Shown: piece after piece, positions 1 through 8,690 of the stretch
How the letters are laid out: every line of letters begins with the position of its first letter
Numbering within the stretch: position 1 is the first letter of the stretch
From: Streptomyces celluloflavus
GTDB lineage: Bacteria > Actinomycetota > Actinomycetes > Streptomycetales > Streptomycetaceae
NCBI GenBank assembly: GCA_000720995.1
Contig: JOEL01000021.1
Coordinates: 45,336 to 109,335 of the forward strand
Length of the DNA: 64,000 nucleotides
Direction of reading: 5' to 3'
Notes under the pieces: generated by a model
The model's database searches: none
Told to the model about the DNA's origin: nothing
What the model saw: the letters and a program-made list of their open reading frames with translations, nothing else
Program-made: the position numbers and the translations under genes

Positions 1-1
1 G

Positions 2-1267
2 CTCGGTGCTCAGTGGGGTGATGAGGGCAAGGGAAAGGCCACCGATCTGCTCGGTGGGTCCGTTGACTATGTGGTGCGCTATCAGGGCGGCAACAACGCC
101 GGCCACACGGTTGTCGTAGGCGACCAGAAGTACGCGCTGCACCTTCTCCCTTCCGGAATCCTCTCGCCGGGGTGTACCCCGGTCATCGGAAACGGCGTCG
201 TTGTCGACCCAGCGGTCCTGCTCTCCGAGCTGAGCGGACTGAACGCGCGTGGCGTCGACACGTCCAAGCTGCTGATCAGCGGTAACGCGCACCTGATCAC
301 GCCGTACAACATCACCGTCGACAAGGTGACGGAACGCTTCCTCGGAAAGCGCAAGATCGGCACCACCGGGCGCGGTATCGGCCCGACCTACGCCGACAAG
401 ATCAACCGCACCGGCATCCGGGTCCAGGACCTCTACGACGAGTCGATCCTGATCCAGAAGGTCGAGGCGGCCCTCGACGTCAAGAACCAGCTGCTGACCA
501 AGCTCTACAACCGCCGCGCCATCGAGGCCGGCCAGGTCGTCGAGGAGATGCTGGGCTACGCCGACCAGATCAAGGGCTACGTCGCCGACACCACCCTGCT
601 CCTCAACAAGGCGCTGGACGAGGAGAAGGTCGTGCTCTTCGAGGGCGGGCAGGGCACCCTGCTCGACATCGACCACGGCACGTACCCCTTCGTCACGTCC
701 TCGAACCCGACCGCGGGCGGCGCCTGCACGGGTTCGGGCGTCGGTCCCACGAAGATCAGCCGCGTCATCGGCATCCTCAAGGCGTACACCACGCGCGTCG
801 GCGCCGGACCGTTCCCGACCGAGCTGTTCGACAAGGACGGCGAGGCGCTGCGCACCATCGGCGGCGAGCGCGGGGTCACCACCGGCCGGGACCGCCGCTG
901 CGGCTGGTTCGACGCGGTCATCGCCCGCTACGCGACCCGGGTCAACGGCCTGACGGACTTCTTCCTCACCAAGCTCGACGTGCTCACGGGCTGGGAGCAG
1001 ATCCCGGTCTGCGTCGCGTACGAGATCGACGGCAAGCGCGTCGAGGAACTGCCCTACAGCCAGACGGACTTCCACCACGCGAAGCCGGTCTACGAGATGC
1101 TGCCGGGCTGGTCCGAGGACATCACCAAGGCGAAGACCTTCGCCGACCTGCCGAAGAACGCGCAGGCGTACGTCAAGGCGCTGGAGGAGATGTCCGGCGC
1201 CCCGATCTCCGCGATCGGCGTCGGCCCCGGCCGCGACGAGACCATCGAGATCAACTCGTTCCTGTAA
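2..1267 (+). CDS. purA: Adenylosuccinate synthetase, 5' end outside window
   Basis: This enzyme joins IMP and aspartate using GTP, the first committed step from IMP to AMP, in the cytoplasm. The frame is open from base 2 and gives 421 residues; only the first few codons are missing, as the family is about 427 residues. Family motifs are clear: QWGDEGKGK near residue 4, GGNNAGHT near residue 28, [11 protein letters not shown], the IMP/GTP-site segment [15 protein letters not shown] and [10 protein letters not shown]. It ends in TAA and is followed within 10 bases by a perfect hairpin. It is the first of eight purine synthesis genes in the window. Confidence 0.97.
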   Translation, partial: LGAQWGDEGKGKATDLLGGSVDYVVRYQGGNNAGHTVVVGDQKYALHLLPSGILSPGCTPVIGNGVVVDPAVLLSELSGLNARGVDTSKLLISGNAHLITPYNITVDKVTERFLGKRKIGTTGRGIGPTYADKINRTGIRVQDLYDESILIQKVEAALDVKNQLLTKLYNRRAIEAGQVVEEMLGYADQIKGYVADTTLLLNKALDEEKVVLFEGGQGTLLDIDHGTYPFVTSSNPTAGGACTGSGVGPTKISRVIGILKAYTTRVGAGPFPTELFDKDGEALRTIGGERGVTTGRDRRCGWFDAVIARYATRVNGLTDFFLTKLDVLTGWEQIPVCVAYEIDGKRVEELPYSQTDFHHAKPVYEMLPGWSEDITKAKTFADLPKNAQAYVKALEEMSGAPISAIGVGPGRDETIEINSFL

Positions 1268-1274
1268 GGCGCGC

Positions 1275-1311
1275 GCCGTGGCCGGCGGACCGTGTGTCCG
1301 CCGGCCACGGC
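1275..1311 (+). terminator. Hairpin terminator after purA
   Basis: A perfect 16-bp stem (1275-1290 with 1296-1311) and a 5-base loop start 8 bases after the purA stop. There is no U tract, as is usual in Streptomyces. It lies between purA and the convergent kinase gene and may serve both. Confidence 0.75.
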
Positions 1312-1384
1312 GATGTCGTATCGGGGCCGCCGCGTGGATGCGGCGGCCTTTCGCATGAGGGCGCGGCGGCGATGGCGTGCGGGA

Positions 1385-3184
1385 TCAGCCCGTCCGGTGG
1401 TACGTCAGCGGACCCTTGCCGTCGTCGGAGGTGCGCCGCAGTGCGCCGTCCACCAGCTCCAGGGTGGACGGGGCGCCGGGCCGGCAGGTCGCGGGCGTGC
1501 CGGAGACCACGGTGGACGGCTTGAGGCGGACCGGTGGCCCGGCGGACGCCAGGGCGGCCGTGAACGCGCAGTGGTACGCGGGCCCGGTGGCCGTCATCGC
1601 CAGCACGGTGTCCCCGGGGCCGCCCTGGCTGAGCGTGAGGCGCCGGACGTCGGAGGTGCCGCTGCCGACCGTCGCCTCCCAGGTGCCGAGGTAGTCCTCG
1701 GGCAGGCGGCCGTTCCCGGACGGCGACGGCGCCGCCGCCTGCTTGCCGTGGCCGCCGGCCGACTCGCCACCGCCCGCGTCGGACTGCCCGGCCTGCGACC
1801 CGGTGCGGCCCTGCGTACTCAGTACCGCGTACGCGGCACCGGCACCGGCCACGGCCAGGACGAGGGCGTACGCGGTCATCAGCGCGGCACCGCCCCGGCG
1901 CCGGCGCGGCTTCCGGGCGGCGGGTACGGGTACGGCGCCGGGGGCGGGCTCCGGGGCAGCCGGGGGCGCGAGGGCGGGCGCGGCCGCGGTCGGCGTCGGA
2001 TGCGCGCCGGGTGCTTCCGGCCCGCTCTGCCCGGTCGACTGGTTCGGGCCGGTTCCCGTGGCCGATGAGGCGGACCCGTGCGGCCGCCCCGGCTCCGCCG
2101 TCCGCTCCGGGCCGCGGTCCGCCGGGTGCGGTGCGTCCGGTCCGTCCGCGGTCCGGGGCGCCGCCGGTGGCGCGGGCCGTGCGCCGCCGCCGTCCGCACC
2201 GTACGGGGGAGTCTCCGCCGCCAGCAGTTCCACGGCGTGCCGCCCGAGCCGGGCGATCAGGGCCGCGGGCAGCCACGGCTCGTCCGCGTCCCCGGCCGCC
2301 TGCCCCGCCGCCTCCGCCCGCTCCCGCAGCTGTGCCGGTGTGGGGCGCTGCGCCGGGTCCTTGGCCAGACAGGCGGTGACCAGGTCGTACAGCCCCTCGG
2401 GCAGTCCGGTGAGGTCGGGCTCCTCCTGGGCGATGCGGTACATCACCGCGTGCGCCGCGTTGCCGGCCGTGGCGAACGGGAGCTGGCCGGTGGCCGCGTA
2501 CGCGAGGACCGAGCCGAGGCAGAAGACGTCGCACGCCGGGGTGAGCGGTTCACCCCGTACCTGCTCGGGCGCCATGAAGCCCGGTGAGCCGAGCGCGGCG
2601 CCGGTGCGGGTCGTACCGGGGCCGGCCGCCGCCTCCAGCGCCCGCGCGATCCCGAAGTCGATCACCCGGGGGCCGTCGATGGTGATCAGGATGTTGGACG
2701 GTTTGAGGTCGCGGTGGATGATCCCGGCGGCGTGGATCGACTCCAGGGCGCAGGCGAGCCCGGCGGCCAGGATGCGTACCGTCCGCTCCGGCAGCGGTGT
2801 GCCGTCCCCGCCGACGACCTGCCGGAGGGAGGGGCCAGCGATGTAGCCGGTGGCGACCCAGGGCGTCCCGGCCTCGGTGTCCGCGTCCAGGACGGGCGCG
2901 ATCCACTCCCCGCCGATCCGCAGCGCGGCCCGCACCTCCTGCCGGAAGCGCGCCCGGAACTCCTCCTGGCCGGCCAGCTCCTCGCGGACGAGCTTGACGG
3001 CGGCCGTCCGGCCACGGTCCGAACGGGCCAGGAAAACCTGGCCCATTCCGCCCTCGCCCAGCCGCCCGATCAGGCGGTACTCCCCGATCCGCTGCGGATC
3101 CCGGGCCCCGAGCGGGGCCGGCCCACCGGGCAGCCATACCTGCCTCGGCCGCCCCAACTGTCCTTCATGTATCGGCTGTTGCAC
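1385..3184 (-). CDS. Hanks-type serine/threonine protein kinase, membrane anchored
   Basis: About 599 residues. The N-terminal kinase domain has the Gly-rich loop GEGGMGQV (about 43-50), the Lys in AAVKLV (64), the catalytic loop HRDLKPSN (157-164), DFG (176-178) and APE (205-207). A Pro/Ala-rich linker (about 290-425), one membrane helix (about 432-453) and an extracytoplasmic C-terminal region containing LGTWEATVG follow, so it should be a single-pass sensor kinase. I chose GTG at 3184 because a purine-rich ribosome site lies just upstream and the kinase homology starts soon after; the frame stays open further upstream without recognisable protein. A paralogue with the same architecture lies at 58329-60365. 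Ligand and substrates are unknown. Confidence 0.9.
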   Translation of the reverse strand: MQQPIHEGQLGRPRQVWLPGGPAPLGARDPQRIGEYRLIGRLGEGGMGQVFLARSDRGRTAAVKLVREELAGQEEFRARFRQEVRAALRIGGEWIAPVLDADTEAGTPWVATGYIAGPSLRQVVGGDGTPLPERTVRILAAGLACALESIHAAGIIHRDLKPSNILITIDGPRVIDFGIARALEAAAGPGTTRTGAALGSPGFMAPEQVRGEPLTPACDVFCLGSVLAYAATGQLPFATAGNAAHAVMYRIAQEEPDLTGLPEGLYDLVTACLAKDPAQRPTPAQLRERAEAAGQAAGDADEPWLPAALIARLGRHAVELLAAETPPYGADGGGARPAPPAAPRTADGPDAPHPADRGPERTAEPGRPHGSASSATGTGPNQSTGQSGPEAPGAHPTPTAAAPALAPPAAPEPAPGAVPVPAARKPRRRRGGAALMTAYALVLAVAGAGAAYAVLSTQGRTGSQAGQSDAGGGESAGGHGKQAAAPSPSGNGRLPEDYLGTWEATVGSGTSDVRRLTLSQGGPGDTVLAMTATGPAYHCAFTAALASAGPPVRLKPSTVVSGTPATCRPGAPSTLELVDGALRRTSDDGKGPLTYHRTG

Positions 3185-3536
3185 GATCCGTCGCCCCTTC
3201 CCCCGAATTCCGCCGTGCCGGAGAGACCCGGCGCGGGCACGGGGCACGCGGGACGATGCCGGCCGTCCCGCCGGGGCCAAGTGGTCCTCGGCCGGGTCCC
3301 GTTGTGCCGTGTCGCGCTCTCTTCCGCCCCGAGGATATCCAGGGCCCCTGGCGTCCCGGCCCGGTGGTCGCCCGCGGGACGCGCACCCGGCGCCCGTACG
3401 CGGTGTCCGTGGCCCCCGGTGCGCGATGCCGGAACTTTTCGCGGGTACGGAGCGTAGAACCTTTGACACCGCACAGTGCACACCCCGGTCCGCACGATCA
3501 CCCCTTCCCCCTACGCCCCCCAGCCAAGGAGACCGA
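3185..3536. promoter_or_regulatory. Intergenic region between divergent kinase and VTC genes
   Basis: A 352-base gap between two divergent starts that must hold promoters for both. I see no convincing -35/-10 pair, RNA gene or small coding region. The AAGGAGA ribosome site of the rightward gene is at its end. Confidence 0.4.
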
Positions 3537-4331
3537 GTGATTCCCGCCGTACGAGCCGTTGCCCGCGCCGCCATGGCCGCGCGCCCCGTCCCGCTCGCCG
3601 AGGTCCAGGCCCGCGCCGAGCTGCTGGCTCGCTTCGGCCACAGCTATCTCGTCCCGGTCGATGTCTTCGCCGCCTTCGCCGCCGAACTCACCGACCGGCG
3701 CAGGCCCGGCGGTCCGTTCGCCGCGCTGTGCATCAACGGCCGCCGCTGGTTCCGCTACCGCTCCGTCCACTACGACACCCCCGACCTGCGGACCTTCCAC
3801 GACCACCGGGAGCGCCGCCGGCTCCGCTTCAAGATCCGCGAGCGGCTCTACGCGGACACCGGCGAGCGGCAGTTCGAGGTCAAGCTCAAGGGCCGGCACG
3901 GCGAGACGGTCAAGCACCGGCAGCCGCTGCTGCCCGGCGACGCGGCTCTCGGCCCGGCCCCGCGCGGCTTCCTCAGCTCCGTACTGCACCGCTCGTACGG
4001 CATCGAGGCCCCCACCGAGCTGGGCCGGTCCATCGAGACCTCCTACCAGCGGACCACCCTCGTCGCCGACGGGCAGCGCATCACCTGTGACGCGGGCCTG
4101 GTCTGCCGGGATCTGGAGACGGGCCGGACCATACGCGCCGACGGCGGTCTGGTGCTGGTCGAGACCAAGACCTCCGGCCGCCTGGCCGAGGCGGACCGGC
4201 TGCTGCGCGGCCACGGTCTGCGGGCCGCCGAATTCACCAAGTACTGCGGGGCGCTCTCGGCCCTGCGCCCGGATCTGACCGTCGGCCACTGGCAGCCGGC
4301 GGTCGGGACGGCCTTCCCGTCGGCGGCCTGA
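3537..4331 (+). CDS. VTC-domain protein, polyphosphate polymerase-like
   Basis: A 264-residue protein matching the VTC domain, whose known members form a tunnel that polymerises polyphosphate from ATP. Visible are strands lined with basic residues typical of the tunnel: WFRYRSVHYDT near 71-81, RLRFKIRERLY near 95-105, FEVKLKG near 113-119, then LVLVETKT and EFTKYCG near the end. GTG at 3537 follows an AAGGAG site 6 bases upstream; the much longer open frame upstream reads antisense to the kinase gene and is not used. No membrane helix is seen. Polyphosphate synthesis is inferred from the family only. Confidence 0.85.
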   Translation: MIPAVRAVARAAMAARPVPLAEVQARAELLARFGHSYLVPVDVFAAFAAELTDRRRPGGPFAALCINGRRWFRYRSVHYDTPDLRTFHDHRERRRLRFKIRERLYADTGERQFEVKLKGRHGETVKHRQPLLPGDAALGPAPRGFLSSVLHRSYGIEAPTELGRSIETSYQRTTLVADGQRITCDAGLVCRDLETGRTIRADGGLVLVETKTSGRLAEADRLLRGHGLRAAEFTKYCGALSALRPDLTVGHWQPAVGTAFPSAA

Positions 4332-4400
4332 GGGCGGCCGTAAGACGGTTCGGCACCCGCCCGGTCCCGTACGGCGAGGGGCCGGACGGGGGCCGTACCA

Positions 4401-4456
4401 GGAGTCACACACACTGTCGGTGCCGCGCCGGAGGATTCACACACACTGTCGGTACC
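4401..4456 (+). repeat. Two direct repeats upstream of the aminotransferase gene
   Basis: A 17-base sequence (TCACACACACTGTCGGT) occurs at 4405-4421 and 4437-4453, exactly 32 bases apart; with flanks the match is 24 bases with two mismatches. The second copy ends about 24 bases before a TAGGCT -10-like box, so the pair is well placed as an operator on one face of the helix. Confidence 0.7.
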
Positions 4457-4476
4457 GGCGGCCGGACGGTGATCCC

Positions 4477-4482
4477 TAGGCT
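4477..4482 (+). promoter_or_regulatory. -10 box of the aminotransferase promoter
   Basis: TAGGCT fits the vegetative Streptomyces -10 consensus TAnnnT. No good -35 hexamer is visible 17-18 bases upstream, where the second direct repeat ends, which would suit a promoter needing an activator. Confidence 0.5.
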
Positions 4483-4541
4483 GGAGGCGTGTGCCGCCCT
4501 AGTCTCGGCGGACCCGAGCGACCCGATCCGAGGTACTGACC

Positions 4542-5927
4542 GTGACCACGACGCATCCCGCTTCCGCCGCCGCTGCCGCCGATCCGGCCGCCGGCGCGGC
4601 TGTGAAGGCCGCCGACCGCGCGCATGTCTTCCACTCCTGGTCCGCGCAGGGCCTGATCGACCCGCCGGCGATCGCCGGCGCCGAGGGTTCCTACTTCTGG
4701 GACTACGACGGCAACCGCTACCTCGACTTCTCCTCGCAGCTGGTCAACACCAACATCGGCCACCAGCACCCCAAGGTCGTCGCGGCCATCCAGGAGCAGG
4801 CCGCGAAGCTGTGCACCCTCGCGCCCGGCTTCGCCGTCGACGTCCGCTCCGAGGCCGCCCGGCTGATCGCCGAGCGCACCCCCGGCGACCTCGACAAGAT
4901 CTTCTTCACCAACGGCGGCGCGGAGGCCGTGGAGAACGCGGTCCGTATGGCCCGGCTGCACACCGGCCGCCCCAAGGTGCTCTCCGCCTACCGCTCGTAC
5001 CACGGCGCCACCGCCGCCGCGATCAACCTGACCGGTGACCCGCGCCGCTGGCCCTCCGACACCGCCTCGGCCGGTGTCGTCCACTTCTGGGGCCCGTTCC
5101 GCTACCGCTCGCCCTTCCACGCGGAGAACGAGGCCCAGGAGTGCGAGCGCGCCCTCGCCCACCTCGATCAGACCATCGCCTTCGAGGGGCCGCAGACGAT
5201 CGCGGCGATCGTCCTGGAGACCGTCCCCGGCACCGCCGGGATCATGGTTCCGCCCGCCGGCTACCTCGCCGGTGTCCGCGAGATCTGCGACCGCCACGGC
5301 ATCGTCTTCGTCCTCGACGAGGTCATGGCGGGCTTCGGCCGCACCGGCCGCTGGTTCGCCGCCGAGCACTTCGGCGTCACGCCCGACCTGCTGACCTTCG
5401 CCAAGGGCGTCAACTCCGGATATGTCCCGCTCGGCGGCGTCGCGATCAGCGCCGAGATCGCCGCCACCTTCGACCAGCGCCCGTACCCCGGCGGCCTGAC
5501 CTACTCCGGCCACCCGCTCGCCTGCGCCTCCGCCGTCGCCACCATCAACGCGATGGCCGAGGAGCGGATCGTGGAGAACGCCGACCGGATCGGCGAGACG
5601 GTCATCGGCCCCGCGCTGCGGGAGATCGCCGGGCGCCACCCCTCGGTCGGCGAGGTCCGCGGTATGGGCGTCTTCTGGGCCGTGGAGCTGGTCAAGGACC
5701 AGGAGACCCGCGAACCGCTGGTGCCGTACAACGCCTCCGGCGCGGCCAACGCCCCGATGGGCGAGTTCGCGGCGGCCTGCAAGCGCGCCGGTCTGTGGCC
5801 GTTCGTGAACATGAACCGCACGCATGTCGTCCCGCCCTGCACGGTCACCGAGGCCGAGGCCAAGGAGGGCCTCGCCGCGCTGGACGACGCGCTGACCGCG
5901 GCGGACGCGCACACGACCGGGGCCTGA
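4542..5927 (+). CDS. Class III PLP-dependent aminotransferase
   Basis: A 461-residue fold-type I aminotransferase. Asp259 in FVLDEVMAGFGRTG should bind the pyridine nitrogen and Lys288 in LTFAKGVNSG should form the Schiff base with PLP. SYRSYHGAT-type and FFTNGGAEAVENA segments are also typical of the omega-amino acid/beta-alanine group, so the likely reaction is transfer from an omega-amine to pyruvate or 2-oxoglutarate; the substrate cannot be read from the sequence. The GTG start follows a weak GAGG site and the first 20 residues are Ala-rich. The next gene, 169 bases downstream, is a GntR regulator that may control it through the 32-bp-spaced repeats. Confidence 0.92.
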   Translation: MTTTHPASAAAAADPAAGAAVKAADRAHVFHSWSAQGLIDPPAIAGAEGSYFWDYDGNRYLDFSSQLVNTNIGHQHPKVVAAIQEQAAKLCTLAPGFAVDVRSEAARLIAERTPGDLDKIFFTNGGAEAVENAVRMARLHTGRPKVLSAYRSYHGATAAAINLTGDPRRWPSDTASAGVVHFWGPFRYRSPFHAENEAQECERALAHLDQTIAFEGPQTIAAIVLETVPGTAGIMVPPAGYLAGVREICDRHGIVFVLDEVMAGFGRTGRWFAAEHFGVTPDLLTFAKGVNSGYVPLGGVAISAEIAATFDQRPYPGGLTYSGHPLACASAVATINAMAEERIVENADRIGETVIGPALREIAGRHPSVGEVRGMGVFWAVELVKDQETREPLVPYNASGAANAPMGEFAAACKRAGLWPFVNMNRTHVVPPCTVTEAEAKEGLAALDDALTAADAHTTGA

Positions 5928-6096
5928 CCCCGGTACCCGCACTCCGCCTGACGTACCGTCCGGCCGGCCCGTGCTTCCCCGCCTCACCCCGCTCCGCGCC
6001 CGACGTGCGGCGGGTGGCGTCGGCGACCCTCGCCTATCGTGGGCGGGGGCCGCCTCCCACCTGCGCGGTCATGAGTCGTCGAAGGGGACGCACAGG

Positions 6097-6774
6097 ATGG
6101 CCGACGGCGGAGAGCGCGGAGTCATACGGCGCAACACCCTGCGCCAGCAGATCGCCGACGCACTGCGCGACGAAGTCCTGGCCGGCCGGCTGCCGTCCGG
6201 CCACCCCTTCACCGTGAAGGAGATCGCCGAGCAGTACGGCGTCTCCGCGACGCCGGTGCGCGAGGCGCTGCTCGACCTCTGCGCCCAGGGCCTGCTCGAC
6301 GTCGAACAGCACCGCGGCTTCAAGGTGCACGCCTTCACCGCCGACGACTACCGCGCCATGGTCGAGGCCCGCGCCCTGGTCGTCGAGGGCATCTTCCGCA
6401 GCGGCGCCGGCCGGGAGCCGCGCCGGCTCCCCACCGAGATGATGGTCTCCATCCGGCGCCGCGCCGAGGAGGCGGAACGCGCCGCGCGCGCCGGTGACCT
6501 GGACGTCCTCATCGGCTACGACCTGCGCTTCTGGCGGGAGCTCGGCAGCGTCGTGGGGAACGCGTACATCAGCGACTTCCTGGACCGGATGCGCGTCCAG
6601 ACCTGGATGTTCGCGGTGCCCCTGCTGCGCCGGCTGGGCGATCTCCGGGGCCATCTGTGGCACGACCACGGCGAGTTGGTCACCGCCGTCGCCCGGCACG
6701 ACCTGTGCGCGGCCCAGCGGCTGGTGACCGAGTACCACGAGCACTCCCTGACCCTCGTGAGAAAGCGCTGCTAG
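6097..6774 (+). CDS. GntR-family (FadR/FCD) transcriptional regulator
   Basis: A 225-residue DNA-binding regulator. Residues about 10-75 form the GntR winged helix, with VKEIAEQYGVSATPVREALLDL as recognisable helix-turn-helix core; residues about 85-215 fit an FCD ligand domain, including VEARALVVEGIF. ATG at 6097 follows AAGGGGAC. It lies just downstream of the aminotransferase in the same orientation, so control of that gene in response to its substrate is plausible but inferred. Confidence 0.88.
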   Translation: MADGGERGVIRRNTLRQQIADALRDEVLAGRLPSGHPFTVKEIAEQYGVSATPVREALLDLCAQGLLDVEQHRGFKVHAFTADDYRAMVEARALVVEGIFRSGAGREPRRLPTEMMVSIRRRAEEAERAARAGDLDVLIGYDLRFWRELGSVVGNAYISDFLDRMRVQTWMFAVPLLRRLGDLRGHLWHDHGELVTAVARHDLCAAQRLVTEYHEHSLTLVRKRC

Positions 6775-6868
6775 CACTACGCTGTCCCGACCGTCGGCCG
6801 TAATGGGCCGTACCCGTAGCCGTACGTGCGCACGCGCCCCGACCCCTACCGGAAGCGAGTCCTCACCC

Positions 6869-7519
6869 GTGGCATGTGACCTGTGGCTGGTACCTCTCGT
6901 CGATGTGCTCTGTCAGAGCCCCGACAACCCCTTCTCCGAAGAGCTCGCCGCCTACGACCGGGCGCTGACGGGCGCGGGCCTGCCCCCGGTCCCGGTGTAC
7001 AGCTATATGCCGGGTCTCTCCGGTGACGTCGCGCCGGTGGCCGGTTTCGACTACGACGCGCTGCACTTCCTGCGCCGCGCCTACCTCCTGCGGCTGTGCG
7101 GCCTGGAGGTGACGCCGGTGGACGAACTGGGCGGTGACTACGAGCAGTTGCTGGAGATGTTCGAGGCGACCGCGCAGCAGTCCCACCTGGTCTGGCACTA
7201 CGACCACGCGGGCGCCTACGTCCCGGTCGACTTCCCGCACCCGCTCGGCGGCGACGAACTGCTGGCGGGCGGCGGTCCCCTGGGCTCCTCGCACGGTCTG
7301 CTGCGCGACCTCGAACTGGTTGCACCCGCCCTCGGCATAGACCCGGCCAACCCGCCGGCCGCACCCGCCCCGCCGGCCGGTCCGACCTCCCTGGAGGAGC
7401 GGACCGACGCCGTCCCCCTGGACGACGGCCCGTTCGCCCGGGAACGGCATGTCTGGCTCGGCCTGCACGCGGCCGCCACCCGGAGCCTGGGCCAAGGCTC
7501 GATGATCGTCTTCAGCTGA
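6869..7519 (+). CDS. Conserved hypothetical protein, 216 residues
   Basis: I do not recognise a named domain. The protein is soluble, starts MACDLWLVPLVDVLCQ (GTG start with GGAAG upstream), has a Pro/Ala-rich linker near 165-185 and ends ATRSLGQGSMIVFS. The codon use is fully typical of the chromosome and the composition is not low-complexity, which supports a real gene. It lies rightward between the GntR regulator and a leftward SLATT-domain gene. An upstream in-frame start at 6803 is possible but lacks a ribosome site. Confidence 0.7.
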   Translation: MACDLWLVPLVDVLCQSPDNPFSEELAAYDRALTGAGLPPVPVYSYMPGLSGDVAPVAGFDYDALHFLRRAYLLRLCGLEVTPVDELGGDYEQLLEMFEATAQQSHLVWHYDHAGAYVPVDFPHPLGGDELLAGGGPLGSSHGLLRDLELVAPALGIDPANPPAAPAPPAGPTSLEERTDAVPLDDGPFARERHVWLGLHAAATRSLGQGSMIVFS

Positions 7520-7600
7520 CGGGTGTGCCGGGGGCGCCCGCCTCCGGCATTCACCCGGCGTGCGCGCCCGCGTCCGGGGCCGTAGGCGCGGCCCGAAAAC

Positions 7601-8338
7601 TCAGCGCGGCGGCTCCGGCGGCCGCTGCCGCGGCATGTTCGGCCGCCGGCCGGGCGGCAGCAGGAACCGCCCCGGCTGCCCCGGGCCCTCCGCCCGCTGC
7701 GCCGCCCACGGCACCATCGTCTGCGTGGCGTGCGGCGCCGGCCCCGCCCGGAACTCGGCCATCCAGTCCGCCGTCTCGGACCGTACGAGCTCCGTCAGAT
7801 CCTCGTGGAACCGCCGCAGCACCCCCAGACAGCGCTCCGCGGTCTCGCTCGCCGTACCGTCCGCCGGTCCGAGGACCTCGCGCACGCTCTCCGACGCCCA
7901 GTCGAACTGCAACGCCTCCAGCCGCCGCTGGATCGCCTGCGCGGTGGCCACATCCCGCATCCAGCCCGCCGTCACCCCGAAATACCGGTCGCAGCCGACA
8001 CACACCGCCGCCAGCAGCAGCGCCAGATAGCCCCATGGCGCCCCGCCGCTCCAGGCCCCGGTCAGGTCCAGCAGCGGCAGCGCCCCGGCCACCGAGACCG
8101 CCGCCGCGGTGACCAGGCGCAGCGCCCGTGCGCCGCGGCGCTTCGCCACCCGGTCGCGCAGATACCAGTCGGCGGCGCGCAGCGCGCCGTCCTCGGTCCA
8201 CAGGTAGAGCGCATCCAGACGGTCGGCCGGTTCCCCCCAGTCGCCGAGGGGAAAGGGCCGCCCCGTGAGGTCCTTCCGGTCCCGGCGCCCGCCCTTCTCC
8301 CGAGGGGGCCCCTCGGGCTGCATCTCCGGCTGACTCAC
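7601..8338 (-). CDS. SLATT-domain membrane protein
   Basis: A 245-residue protein with two closely spaced membrane helices (about 78-95 and 103-120) and then a helical segment containing MRDVATAQAIQRRLEALQ and a long C-terminal helix region. This matches the SLATT family: two membrane helices plus a cytoplasmic helix, known mainly as predicted membrane-disrupting effectors associated with nucleotide-based antiphage systems. GTG at 8338 has GGAGGA upstream. The C-terminal 30 residues are Pro/Arg-rich. No nucleotidyltransferase or sensor gene is adjacent, so a housekeeping role is equally possible. Confidence 0.72.
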   Translation of the reverse strand: MSQPEMQPEGPPREKGGRRDRKDLTGRPFPLGDWGEPADRLDALYLWTEDGALRAADWYLRDRVAKRRGARALRLVTAAAVSVAGALPLLDLTGAWSGGAPWGYLALLLAAVCVGCDRYFGVTAGWMRDVATAQAIQRRLEALQFDWASESVREVLGPADGTASETAERCLGVLRRFHEDLTELVRSETADWMAEFRAGPAPHATQTMVPWAAQRAEGPGQPGRFLLPPGRRPNMPRQRPPEPPR

Positions 8339-8352
8339 CCGTGCACTCCTCC

Positions 8353-8400
8353 ATACGGATACCTGCGGTGCGCGTATACGGATACGTGCGGTGTGCGCGT
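8353..8400 (-). repeat. Tandem direct repeat in SLATT gene leader
   Basis: Two head-to-tail copies of a unit beginning ATACGGATAC (8353-8375 and 8376-8400; 23 and 25 bases, differing by one substitution and a 2-base insertion) lie 15-62 bases before the GTG of the SLATT gene, overlapping the expected promoter/leader. The rest of the 349-base gap up to purD shows no gene. Confidence 0.65.
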
Positions 8401-8675
8401 GACGTACGAGACGGCGGATGGCGCGCAGCCCCTTCCTACCGCCGAACGGTTGGCGTTGCCCGCAAGATCACCGCATTTCCGCCGGGAAGTGGCGCGGGAT
8501 CGGGTATAAGCCCACCGGGCAGCTCACCCGAAAGAGTTGCCACCACGGCGGCCGACGGTTTCCGGCCGCTCCCGGCGCCGCCTGGTGCCCCCCGTCCCCA
8601 CCCGGCCGCCGCCGGTCTCCGTACGGCCGCCACCGGGCCGTACCGCCCCCGTCCGGGCGCGGCGCCGGGGGCGAC

Positions 8676-8690
8676 TAGGCTGCACCCGTG
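8676..8690 (+). promoter_or_regulatory. Leaderless promoter of purD
   Basis: TAGGCT at 8676-8681 is followed by 6 bases and then the purD GTG, so transcription is predicted to start at the start codon itself. No Shine-Dalgarno sequence is present, in agreement. Confidence 0.65.

Noticed and set aside
2850-3536. N-terminal extension of the VTC protein
   Set aside because: The frame stays open upstream of 3537 but reads antisense to the kinase gene; a strong AAGGAG site fixes the start at 3537.
4476-5987. 503-residue open frame antisense to the aminotransferase
   Set aside because: Shadow frame; the + strand gene has complete PLP-enzyme motifs.
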